Assembly: GCF_001499905.1 (NCBI RefSeq)
Contig: NZ_LQIS01000006.1
Span: 85,998 to 149,997, forward strand
Origin: Mycobacterium sp. GA-1285
GTDB lineage: Bacteria > Actinomycetota > Actinomycetes > Mycobacteriales > Mycobacteriaceae
Length of the DNA: 64,000 nt
Direction: 5' to 3'
This document shows, in pieces, positions 1 to 8,748 of the stretch. A program made the position numbers and the translations under genes. Below the pieces are notes generated by a model that made no database searches, was not told the origin of the DNA, and saw only the letters and a program-made list of their open reading frames with translations. Numbering within the stretch: the stretch's first letter is position 1; each line of letters begins with the position of its first letter.

Positions 1-3000
1 TCGATCAGCCGGTCCACCTCGTCGTCCATGACCGGTCCGGTCGGGGGCGCGGGCTCCGCGGCGGCACCGTGGATCGTGTGCAGTTCGTCGAGCACACGGA
101 CGGCCAGCGAGTCGACGCTGACACCCTTCAGGATCTCCAGCACCGGAAGGTCGATCGAGAACGCGGTGTTGATCCTGATCCTGAAGTCCATCGCCATCAT
201 CGAGTCAAGGCCGATGTCGTCGAGCATGTCGTCGTTGCCGAAATCAGTTGTAGCACAGTCGAAGACCGCAGCCACGAGAGTCTCGACCTGAGCTGTGATC
301 ACGTCGAGGCGGTCGGATTCAGGAGTCTTCGACAGCAGGTCGAGTATCGACCCGTCCGACCCGCCCTCCGTCGGTGAGACGGTGGCGGCGTCGAGATCGG
401 CGAACATCTTCGGCAGGTGTCCACCGAGAAGCTGACGGGCGCGGTTCCAGTCGGCGCTGATGGCGATGACGTTCGCAGTGGCCTGGTTGATCAGGCGGTC
501 GAGGATCAGTGTTCCCGTCGCCGGGGTGATCAACTCGATTCCTCGCATCGCGTAGACGTTTTCGAGGTTGAGGTCTTCCACCATTCCGACCGACCACGGT
601 CCCCAGCCCACCGTGAGCGCCGGCAGACCCTGCGCCTGCCGGTGATGTGCGAACGCGTCGAGGAACGCGTTGCCCGCGGCATAGTTGCCCTGTCCGGGTG
701 AGGCGATGACCGATCCGGCGGAGCCGAACATCACGAAGAAGTCGAGCTCCTGGTCGGCGAACGCGGTGTGCAGCGCCCGAGTGCCGGCGACCTTGGGGCG
801 CAACACTTTGACGAAATCGTCTTCGCTGACGTTGACGAGTAGTTGGTCGTGAACCGCGCCGGCGGCGTGGATGACTCCGCGAACCGGTCGGTTGTCGTGG
901 CGGTCGTGGTGGGCCAGCCAGGCCATCACCGCATCGGTGTCGGTGATGTCGACCCTCGCGGCACTGACTTGCGCTCCGAGCCGTTCGACGGCCCGGACCG
1001 TTTCGATGGCCGTGAACTGCGGGTCGTCGGTCGCCATGTCCGACCACCGGTCGCGCGGCGGCAGCCCGCTTCTGCTCAGCAACGCGATGTGTCGTGCGCC
1101 GTGCTCGGCCAGATAGGTGGCGACGGTGCGGCCGAGTGCGCCGGTGCCGCCGGTGACGACGTAGGTCGCGGTGGGAGAAAGCTTGGTGGGAAACGGTGGG
1201 GTGAGGTTCGTGCTGTGTCGCAGCCGCGGAACCAGCGTCACCCCGCCTCGGATCGCCACCTGATCCTCGGACGTGGAATCGAGGATGTGCCGACACACCC
1301 GCGCGGCGGTGTCGCCGATGTCATCGGTGTCGTCGATGTCGATCAGTCCGCCCCAGCGCTCGACGAACTCCTGATGACCGATGACCCTGCCGAGCCCCCA
1401 CACCGTGGACTGGTCGACGGCCAGCGGTTCGGTGCCGAGCGCCGGCTGCGCGTTCGCGGTGACGACGTACAGGCGCGGGCTGACGGTGTCGTGTGTGGCC
1501 AGTGCCTTGGCGATACGCAGCAGGGTGAGGACGCCGAGGTGGTCGGTGCCGTTCGGGTCGGACGACTGCGCGTCGGCATCGAGATCCATTGACCAGCAGT
1601 CGATGACGCCCGCGAGTTCGTTGTCTTCGGCGAGGTGCCGATCGAACAACTGGGCCACCTGTTCGGGGCGCCGTTCGTTGATCGCGTATCCGCCGTCGAC
1701 CGTGGTCGCGGTCTGGACCGAGCGGTGTGCGACGGTGCGCACACGATGGCCGCGCTGGCGCAGTCGATCGGCGAGCGCGGCCCCGAACCCGGTGTCGTCG
1801 ACGAACACCAGCCACGACGCGGCCCCGGTTGGCGCCGCGCTGTCCGCACCGCTCGGGTCGGCTGAGGGGACCCACTGAAGTTCGTACAGCCCCTTGTCGA
1901 TTCGCTCCGGGGACATGCGTGTCGAGGCGCTCAGAGAGCGCACGGTGAAGCCCTCGAATACCGCGAGCGTCTCCCCGCGGTGGTCGCAGATCGTGATGTC
2001 GCTTTCGATCTCCTCGACGCTCGCCGACCTGACGGTCAATCGCACGGTCATGTCGCCTTTGGGAGTGCCGTACACGGCGCTGCGCCGGATTCGGACAGGC
2101 AGGTACGGGCTTTCGGTGCTGTCGTTGGAAAGCGGTGCGCCGAACAGCGTTTGGAAGGCGCCGTCGATCAGCGCCGGGTGGAACCGGTAGTTGTCGAGCT
2201 CGTCGGCGATCGGTGCGGGGATGTCCAGCTCGGCAACCACCTGGGTCTCACCCCCGGTGAGTCCGGTGACGGACCGGAAGGCTTCGCCGTACTCGAAGCC
2301 GATGGCCTCGGTGAGCGCGTAGAACTGCTCGCCGCTGAGCGCGCTGACGGGCGGCGCTTCGGCCGGCACCGGTAGGGGCCGGGCCGTTCTCGGAAGTGTG
2401 CAGAGTTCTGCCGTGGCGGTGATCGTCCACTTGAGTTCACCATCGGCGGTGGCGGTGAACGCGGCGAACTCCAGGGTGCCGGCGTCCTGGTTGAGGGTGG
2501 TCCGCAGGATGGGATCACAGGTGTCGTCGAGGATGAGGGCGCGGTGCAGCACGAGGTCGTCGACGGCGAGGTCCGCTCCGTAGGCTTCGTTGGCCGCGGC
2601 CATCGCCATCTCGATGTAGACCGCACCCGGTACGACGACGCTGCCTTGCACCCGGTGGTCGGCGAGGAACGGAACGAGGGCGGTGCTCAGTTCGATCTCC
2701 CAGGTCGGGTGCACGGCACTGACCGGCTGGCCCAGCAGCGGGTGCACCGGGTGATAGTGCAGGGCTTCGGTGGCCTCCTGGCTCTCGTTCCAGTAGCGGC
2801 GGGACTGCCACGGGTAACGGGGCAGCTTCAGCAGCCGCGCTCCCCCGCGCGGGTACAGCGCCTCCCAGTCGATGTCGTGGCCGTGGTCGTGCAGTGCGCC
2901 GAGGCCGGCCATGAACGTGCGCACGTCGTCGTCGTAGCGCCGCTGGGTGGCCTGAACGAGGGTCTTCTGCGCGCCGGCAATCTCGAATATCGACGCCGCG

Positions 3001-5468
3001 AGCACCGGATGCGGTCCCAGTTCGACGAAGTGCGTGTAGCCGTCGTCCAGCATGCGGCGCACGGCCGGTTCGAAAAGGACTGTGGCGCGGGTGTTCTGCC
3101 ACCAGTAGGCCGCACCCGACCGGTATCGGTCCAACCAGTCGCCGGTGACCGTCGAGTAGAGCGGGAGCTTCGCCGGCTGTGACGTCAGCTCCGCAAGGGC
3201 CTCGTGGAGATCGTTCTTGATGGCGTCCATGTAGTGGGTGTGGTAGGGCACCGTGCCGGTCAGGTACCGGTTGAAGACCTCGGCGTCGTCCAACCGGCGG
3301 GTGATGTCGTCGAGGATCTCGCCGTCTCCGGCGATGGTCACCGCGGAGGGGCTGTTGATCGCAGCCACCGAAACCCGCCGCCCGAACTGCTCGCGCAACC
3401 TGTCGTCGAGTGCGCCCATCAGCGAGTCGGCGTCGAGGCCGACGGCCAGCATGCGGCCCTGTCCGCTCGTCCGCTGTTGGAGCCTGCTGCGGTGGTAGAT
3501 GACCTCGATCGCCTGCTCGAAACCCAGCAGACCCGCGAGGTGGTGGGCGGCCACTTCCCCTGCGCTGTGGCCGATCACGGCATCGGGTCGGATGCCGAAC
3601 TGTCGCAGTTGCGCGGCCAGCGCGATCTGGATGGCGAAGTTGGCGGGTTGGGCGATCTCTGTTTCGCTCATCCGGGATTCCGCTTCGTCGCGCCGAAGTT
3701 CCTCGACCAGCGACCAGTCGGTGTAGCGGGCCAGTTCGCGATCGCTTTCCGCGATGCTGTCCGTGAACACGGGCAGGACGTCGAGAAGTCCGCGGCACAT
3801 CTTCCACCACTGCGGACCCATCCCGGTGCAGACGAACGCCAGTTTCGGCGCCGCCGACGAGGTGCGCGCCGACGAGGTACGCGACGACGCGACCAGGCCT
3901 CCGTCGGCGAGGGCCCGCAGTTGATCACAAACATCGGAGACACTGTCGGTGACCAGGGTGTGACGATGGCTCAGATGCGAGCGTCGTTGCGACAGCGTGA
4001 ATCTCAGGTCGGGCAGCGTGATGTCCCGTTCGGCCTGCAGTTGGTCGGCCAATTGGCGCGCCGCCGCCACCAGGGCCTCTTCGCTGCGCGCCGAGATCGG
4101 CAGCAGCGTGAGTGGGAGTCGCTCGGCGGGCGTCGAGGCGGGGGTGTCCGCCGCAACAGGCGGTTCGGCCAGCACCGCGTGGGCGTTGGTGCCGCCGAAT
4201 CCGAACGAGTTGACCCCGGCGATCCGCCGTCCGCGGCCGGGGAAGGGGCGGCCCGCGCGAGGCACGTCGAGCTTGAGCTCCGTGAGACACACTCGGCTGC
4301 TGGGGTTTTCAAGATGAAGGTGCGCCGGGATGTGTCCGTGTTTGAGCACCAACGCGGTTTTGATCAGTCCGGCGACGCCGGCGCCCGCTTCGAGGTGACC
4401 GATGTTGGTCTTAACCGATCCGATCGGCAGGGGTTCGCTCCGGTCGCAGGTCAGTGCGGCGGCCAGCGCGCGCATCTCGACCGGATCGCCGACGGGTGTT
4501 CCGGTGCCGTGTGCTTCCACATATCCGACGTCGCTCGGCCGGACGCCGGCGCGGCGCAGCGCCGACGTGATTGCCGCGGACTGTGCTTCGGCGCGGGGCA
4601 CGGTGATGCCGTCGGTGCGGCCGTCCTGGGACACCGCAGTCCCGAGAATCTGGGCGTAGATCTCGTCGCCGTCGCGCAATGCCTGCTCGAGGGGTTTGAT
4701 CACGACGACCGCGCCGCCCTCGCCGCGCGCATAGCCGTCGGCGGTCTCGTCGAAAGCCTTGCAGCGCCCGTCGGGGCTGAGGAATCCGCTCTGCGACTCG
4801 GCGATCGCGGTGTTTGGTCCGATCATGATGTTGACGCCGCCGGCCAGCGCGAGTTCGCTCTCGCCGTTCCAGATGCTCTGCGCGGCAAGGTGCACCGCGA
4901 CGAGCGAACTCGAACACGCCGTGTCGATCGTCATGCTCGGCCCGCGGAAGTCGAAGGCGAACGAGATGCGGTTCGCCAGCATCGTCATCATCATCCCGGC
5001 GGCGGAATGCGCCTTGAACTGGTAACGGCTGCCACGACCCTGGTTCTGCAGCAGTTGGTAGTCCAGGGTGAATCCGCCGATGAACACCCCGACCTCGGTA
5101 CCGGCCAAGTGATCCGGCCGTATTCCCCCGTCTTCCAGCGCCTCCCATGTGGTCTGCAGCATCAGGCGCTGTTGCGGGTCGATCGAGTGCGCCTCGCGGG
5201 GTGAGATCCCGAAGAACTGCGGATCGAACTGGTCGATGTCGGCCAGGAAGCCACCGCGCCGGGTGACCATCTTGCCGACCTTCTTCGGGTTGGGATCGTG
5301 GAATCGGTCGGCGTTCCAGCGTGATTCGGGGACCTCGCCGGTAGCGTCGATGCCATCGGTCAGCAGGCGCCAGTAGTCATCGGCGGAGGCGACTCCGCCC
5401 GGTAGGCGGCATCCGATCCCGACGACCGCCAACGGTGCGGGCCGGCCACGGTCGTCGAGCGTCGTCAT
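1..5468 (-). CDS. Type I polyketide synthase, KS-AT-DH-KR-ACP (3' end cut by window edge)
   Basis: A single reading frame runs from ATG at 5468 to the left edge without a stop (at least 1822 residues). Domains in order: ketosynthase with catalytic Cys185 in DTACSSS and the VEAHGTGTP and NIGHLEAGAG histidine motifs; acyltransferase with Ser635 in GHSAGE; dehydratase with His938 in DHRVQGSVVVPG and a later HPALIDGAFQ motif; a structural then catalytic ketoreductase with GGTGALG (about 1438) and Tyr1596; ACP with Ser1756 in GLDSM. There is no enoylreductase between DH and KR. The AT specificity motif is neither HAFH nor YASH, so the extender unit is unclear. The start ATG overlaps the stop of the halogenase gene (ATGA), indicating translational coupling. 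Domain set and spacing would suit an iterative 6-methylsalicylate-type synthase, but one module of a larger enzyme cannot be excluded because the end is missing. Confidence 0.93.
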   Translation of the reverse strand, partial: MTTLDDRGRPAPLAVVGIGCRLPGGVASADDYWRLLTDGIDATGEVPESRWNADRFHDPNPKKVGKMVTRRGGFLADIDQFDPQFFGISPREAHSIDPQQRLMLQTTWEALEDGGIRPDHLAGTEVGVFIGGFTLDYQLLQNQGRGSRYQFKAHSAAGMMMTMLANRISFAFDFRGPSMTIDTACSSSLVAVHLAAQSIWNGESELALAGGVNIMIGPNTAIAESQSGFLSPDGRCKAFDETADGYARGEGGAVVVIKPLEQALRDGDEIYAQILGTAVSQDGRTDGITVPRAEAQSAAITSALRRAGVRPSDVGYVEAHGTGTPVGDPVEMRALAAALTCDRSEPLPIGSVKTNIGHLEAGAGVAGLIKTALVLKHGHIPAHLHLENPSSRVCLTELKLDVPRAGRPFPGRGRRIAGVNSFGFGGTNAHAVLAEPPVAADTPASTPAERLPLTLLPISARSEEALVAAARQLADQLQAERDITLPDLRFTLSQRRSHLSHRHTLVTDSVSDVCDQLRALADGGLVASSRTSSARTSSAAPKLAFVCTGMGPQWWKMCRGLLDVLPVFTDSIAESDRELARYTDWSLVEELRRDEAESRMSETEIAQPANFAIQIALAAQLRQFGIRPDAVIGHSAGEVAAHHLAGLLGFEQAIEVIYHRSRLQQRTSGQGRMLAVGLDADSLMGALDDRLREQFGRRVSVAAINSPSAVTIAGDGEILDDITRRLDDAEVFNRYLTGTVPYHTHYMDAIKNDLHEALAELTSQPAKLPLYSTVTGDWLDRYRSGAAYWWQNTRATVLFEPAVRRMLDDGYTHFVELGPHPVLAASIFEIAGAQKTLVQATQRRYDDDVRTFMAGLGALHDHGHDIDWEALYPRGGARLLKLPRYPWQSRRYWNESQEATEALHYHPVHPLLGQPVSAVHPTWEIELSTALVPFLADHRVQGSVVVPGAVYIEMAMAAANEAYGADLAVDDLVLHRALILDDTCDPILRTTLNQDAGTLEFAAFTATADGELKWTITATAELCTLPRTARPLPVPAEAPPVSALSGEQFYALTEAIGFEYGEAFRSVTGLTGGETQVVAELDIPAPIADELDNYRFHPALIDGAFQTLFGAPLSNDSTESPYLPVRIRRSAVYGTPKGDMTVRLTVRSASVEEIESDITICDHRGETLAVFEGFTVRSLSASTRMSPERIDKGLYELQWVPSADPSGADSAAPTGAASWLVFVDDTGFGAALADRLRQRGHRVRTVAHRSVQTATTVDGGYAINERRPEQVAQLFDRHLAEDNELAGVIDCWSMDLDADAQSSDPNGTDHLGVLTLLRIAKALATHDTVSPRLYVVTANAQPALGTEPLAVDQSTVWGLGRVIGHQEFVERWGGLIDIDDTDDIGDTAARVCRHILDSTSEDQVAIRGGVTLVPRLRHSTNLTPPFPTKLSPTATYVVTGGTGALGRTVATYLAEHGARHIALLSRSGLPPRDRWSDMATDDPQFTAIETVRAVERLGAQVSAARVDITDTDAVMAWLAHHDRHDNRPVRGVIHAAGAVHDQLLVNVSEDDFVKVLRPKVAGTRALHTAFADQELDFFVMFGSAGSVIASPGQGNYAAGNAFLDAFAHHRQAQGLPALTVGWGPWSVGMVEDLNLENVYAMRGIELITPATGTLILDRLINQATANVIAISADWNRARQLLGGHLPKMFADLDAATVSPTEGGSDGSILDLLSKTPESDRLDVITAQVETLVAAVFDCATTDFGNDDMLDDIGLDSMMAMDFRIRINTAFSIDLPVLEILKGVSVDSLAVRVLDELHTIHGAAAEPAPPTGPVMDDEVDRLI

Positions 5469-7225
5469 GTTTGTAGCTCACGGGTAGCGGTGTGGATCCA
5501 GCCGGCGCTGACCGGATTGTCCTGCTGCGCGTGGCGATACACGGAACGCAGCTCCCGTAACACGGGGTCGCGCTGCCACGCCTGCACCTGGGCAACGGCG
5601 GCGTCGTCGTTGAACAGCATGGACTTGTCGGCGAGCACGGTCTCGATCAGTTGACCCGCCAGTTGCCGCAGCAACCGGGCGTTGGCCTCGAACCGGTCGG
5701 TGAAGTCGGGCGCGGGTTTCATCATCGCTTCGTGCAGCGTCACCATGAAGTTCAGCGGTGAGTACAGATCGACGAACCGCACCGGCGACTCAGGACCTTC
5801 CACCGCGGCCCATTCGCGGAAGAACCGCTGCACCCGGTTGCTCAGCGCGATCAACCCTTCCAGATGCGGCACGACCGCGGGATCGTCGGCGACGCTGACG
5901 AACCGGCCGTTGCGGTAGAGCAATCCGATGAACCCCCAGTAGAACGCGACATCCCAGATGATCTTGGCCGACATCACCGTCGGCGTGCCCATGAGCGCAT
6001 ATTGCCTCTCGTACACGGCAAGCCACATATCGGCGAGCGACCGGAACAGGGAGTCGCTGATGCCGGCCCTGGCGGCGACGTCCTCCCCGTCGAGTTCGCG
6101 GGTGACCATGTCGGTGATGAGGCCGTTGCCGATCGCCACCAGGTCCAGCCCCGAGGAGTACAACGGGTCCAGGAAGATGCCCGCATCACCGGTGAGGCAC
6201 CAGCGCGCGGCGCCGTCGAACACCTTGGTGGCGGCGTGGCTGTAGTGCTTCATGACGCGGAAGTCCATGATCAGGTCTTCGTGCCGGGCGATCTCGTCGG
6301 CGCACTGTGGTTCGTGGCGGCGGATCCACGCCTTGGCCTTGTCCAGCGTGTTGAACTCGTCGAACGCGTGGAAGTCGGGGTCGGCGACGATGCCGACGCT
6401 CGTGGCACCGGAGGCCAGCCTGATGAGCCAGACCCAATAACCCTCGCCCATCAGGTGATTCGTCGACAGTGCGCGGTCTCCTTCGACCAGCCGCGCCCGC
6501 CAGTCGCGGTCGTCGCTCCACTGTCCGACATCGAGTTCGGTCTTGACGCGGAACCACGCCGCGTTGCAATGGTGTTCGGTGGCCCGCTTCAGGCCCAGTT
6601 GACGCGACAGCGTCCGGTTGCGGCCCGACGCGTCGACCACCCAGCGTGCCGTCGTGCGGGTGGTTCCGTCACCGCCCTGGTACGCCACGGTGTGCGCGTC
6701 GTCGCCGAAATCCACTGTCCGGACGCGGCCGTGGGCCATGGCGATGCCGGCGGCTTTGCATCGGCGGGCGAGTTCGTTCTCGAGCCGGCCGCGGTCGATC
6801 TGGTACGTCACCTGGGGCACGAACGAGGAGCTGCCGAGTTCGACGCGCCGGCTGATGTCGCCGTTTCCGTCGTGGGAGAAGAACATCCGCAAACCCATCT
6901 TGCGGATCTGCACGGTGCTCAAGTGGTCGGCCAGGCCGAGTCGTTCCCGAAGGTAGTGCGCGGACACCTCGACCGTCGACTCGCCCACTGTGTGGGTGAT
7001 CTCGGCGACCGGCCGTGTCGTCGGCTCGATGACCAGAATGCGGGTAAGGGGGCGCGCTGAATGCAGCTCCAACGCCAGGGTCAGGGCCGCGGCTCCGCCG
7101 CCGATGATGGCGACGTCGTGGTCGGCGTTGGCGGATACGTTGCCCGACAACTGGTTACGGATCTTGCGGGCAAGGGCGGCACGTGCCTCGGTGTCCAGTT
7201 GCGAGACCTGCAATCGGATTTCCAT
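5465..7225 (-). CDS. Flavin-dependent halogenase-like FAD protein
   Basis: 586 residues. The N-terminal Rossmann motif GGGAAA is at about 43-48, followed by VGEST (80-84). Lys109, in IRKMGLRMFF, sits where the catalytic lysine of flavin-dependent halogenases is expected, and TGDAGIFLDPLYSSG is a second FAD motif. The halogenase signature WxWxIP appears as WVWLIR (264-269), with Arg in place of Pro. The family halogenates carrier-bound or free aromatic substrates with FADH2, O2 and halide. Placement between an antiporter and a PKS fits a tailoring enzyme acting on the PKS product. ATG 7225 has GGACGG eight bases upstream; GTG 7234, overlapping the antiporter stop as GTGA, is an alternative start. 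A long N-terminal extension reaching back to 7975 is only a shadow of the antiporter gene. A plain FAD monooxygenase is the main alternative. Confidence 0.85.
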   Translation of the reverse strand: MEIRLQVSQLDTEARAALARKIRNQLSGNVSANADHDVAIIGGGAAALTLALELHSARPLTRILVIEPTTRPVAEITHTVGESTVEVSAHYLRERLGLADHLSTVQIRKMGLRMFFSHDGNGDISRRVELGSSSFVPQVTYQIDRGRLENELARRCKAAGIAMAHGRVRTVDFGDDAHTVAYQGGDGTTRTTARWVVDASGRNRTLSRQLGLKRATEHHCNAAWFRVKTELDVGQWSDDRDWRARLVEGDRALSTNHLMGEGYWVWLIRLASGATSVGIVADPDFHAFDEFNTLDKAKAWIRRHEPQCADEIARHEDLIMDFRVMKHYSHAATKVFDGAARWCLTGDAGIFLDPLYSSGLDLVAIGNGLITDMVTRELDGEDVAARAGISDSLFRSLADMWLAVYERQYALMGTPTVMSAKIIWDVAFYWGFIGLLYRNGRFVSVADDPAVVPHLEGLIALSNRVQRFFREWAAVEGPESPVRFVDLYSPLNFMVTLHEAMMKPAPDFTDRFEANARLLRQLAGQLIETVLADKSMLFNDDAAVAQVQAWQRDPVLRELRSVYRHAQQDNPVSAGWIHTATRELQT

Positions 7226-7230
7226 GTCGT

Positions 7231-8502
7231 TCACCGTCCGCTCGGCACAGGTTCGGGCGTCACGTCCGGCGTCTTGCGGTGCCGTCCATACACGTACTCG
7301 AAGATCGGGGCCGCCATCAGCGTCGTGACGATCGCGACCAGCACGAGAATCGTGAACAGTGTCGGCGTGATGATGCCGGCCTCCAGACCGATGTTGAGCA
7401 GGATGAGCTCGATCAACCCGCGTGCGTTCATCAGTGATCCCAGCGCCACCGATTCGCGCAGCGGCACCTTGCTCAGTCGGGCCGCGACGGCGCACGCCAC
7501 ACCCTTGCCCGCGATCGCCACGATGAGCACTCCGAGCGTCAGCGCCCACAGTCCTGGGGTGTTCACCAAACCGATCTCGGTGTTGAGCCCCGAATAGACG
7601 AAGAACAGCGGCAACAGGAGCCTGGTGGTGAGCGGCTCGATGGATTCGGTGAGGCGTCGGGCGAAGAAACCCGACGGCATGGCGACACCGAGAATGAATG
7701 CGCCGAAGATCGCATGGATACCGATGGTGTCGGTCAGCCATGCGCCGCTCATCAGGACGATGAGAACCGTGCTCAGCACCCACCCGGGAATGGTCTGCTG
7801 TTCGTCGGACTTGGCACCGAGTATCCGGGCCCCCCGTCGCCCGAGAGTCAGTACCAGCACGGTGTAGAGCAGTCCGCCAGCTATCGCGGCGACGGCCGTC
7901 ATCGGGCTCCCGCGGTGGACGGCGATGACAACGGCGAGAATGCACCAGGAGACCGCATCGGCGGTTGCACCGCACGCGAGCGCAAGCGTCCCGAGAGACG
8001 TTCCGGAGAGCCGCTTTTCGAAGATGATCCTGGCGAGCATGGGAAACGCGGTGATCGCGATGGCCGCACCCATGAACATCATCGCCATGCCGGGGTGGAC
8101 GTCGTCACCGAAGAAGCCGCCCATGGACAGCAGTGGCACCGCGACGATTGCGCCCAACACCAGGGGAGCCAGCGTCCCGGCCGTGGAGACCGCGACGGCG
8201 GTCCGGGCGCGCTGTTTGACGTGGTCGACGTCGAAGTTCAAACCGACGACGAACATGTAGAGCACGAGGCCGATCTGTGCGGCGGTGTACAGCACGACGT
8301 TGGACGTGCCGGCGGGAAACAGATCGCCCTGCACACCGGGAGCGATTCGGCCGAACAGGGAAGGTCCGAGGACGACCCCGGCGATCATCTCGCCGACGAC
8401 CGGCGGTTGCCCGACACGTTGGGCCAGCAGACCGGCGATGCGGCACGCTGCGAGGATGACGGCGAGCGCGAGGAAGAAGTGGACGGCCGTTGTCGCAGGC
8501 AT
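7231..8502 (-). CDS. CPA2-family cation/proton antiporter
   Basis: 423 residues, almost entirely hydrophobic with about 12 membrane segments and no soluble domain. The sequence resembles KefB/NapA-type CPA2 antiporters, including VGEMIAGVVLGPSLFG early and the LMNARGLIELILLNIGL stretch late in the protein. The family exchanges Na+ or K+ for protons across the plasma membrane. The ATG is preceded by GTAGGAGCTGAT, a good ribosome-binding site. It is the first gene of the minus-strand unit antiporter-halogenase-PKS; its TGA overlaps the alternative GTG start of the halogenase. CPA2 antiporters occur in some polyketide clusters, where export, self-protection or pH homeostasis has been suggested; which applies here is inference. 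Confidence 0.9.
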   Translation of the reverse strand: MPATTAVHFFLALAVILAACRIAGLLAQRVGQPPVVGEMIAGVVLGPSLFGRIAPGVQGDLFPAGTSNVVLYTAAQIGLVLYMFVVGLNFDVDHVKQRARTAVAVSTAGTLAPLVLGAIVAVPLLSMGGFFGDDVHPGMAMMFMGAAIAITAFPMLARIIFEKRLSGTSLGTLALACGATADAVSWCILAVVIAVHRGSPMTAVAAIAGGLLYTVLVLTLGRRGARILGAKSDEQQTIPGWVLSTVLIVLMSGAWLTDTIGIHAIFGAFILGVAMPSGFFARRLTESIEPLTTRLLLPLFFVYSGLNTEIGLVNTPGLWALTLGVLIVAIAGKGVACAVAARLSKVPLRESVALGSLMNARGLIELILLNIGLEAGIITPTLFTILVLVAIVTTLMAAPIFEYVYGRHRKTPDVTPEPVPSGR

Positions 8503-8748
8503 ATCAGCTCCTACCGCCCGCGGTGCAGACCGCAGGGGGGCAGCTGTGTACGGAGCGCAGCGCTGTGCGGGCGGGCTCCACCAGTCCGTCTATGACTCAC
8601 CTCGTCGCTTCCGACCTGTTCGGCGTTGCACGTCTCGTCGGAGACGATGCATATTCGATGCGGTGGGGTATTGACAGATTAAGCGGTCGCTAACCATAGA
8701 AATATTTCCGAATGATGACGTCGCGCCGGAGGATCGTGGCCTGCACCG
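8503..8748 (-). promoter_or_regulatory. Likely promoter region of the antiporter-halogenase-PKS operon
   Basis: This 246-bp gap is the only sizeable non-coding stretch before the operon. It contains a perfect dyad at 8631-8646 (CGTCTC, four bases, GAGACG) and an imperfect dyad at 8679-8693 (TTAAGCG, one base, TCGCTAA-like arms), the latter in an AT-rich patch unlike the surrounding DNA. Both could be operator sites, but no dedicated regulator gene is adjacent; the nearest TetR gene more likely belongs to the monooxygenase upstream. I cannot place a convincing -35/-10 pair. Confidence 0.4.

Noticed and set aside
3204..5204. Long plus-strand frame of 666 codons opposite the PKS
   Set aside because: It mirrors the GC-rich third positions of the PKS gene and has no domain; the minus frame carries all PKS motifs in order.
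7226..7975. N-terminal extension of the halogenase frame into the antiporter gene
   Set aside because: The extension is an arginine-rich shadow of the antiporter; FAD-family sequence begins only after ATG 7225 and a good ribosome-binding site lies there.
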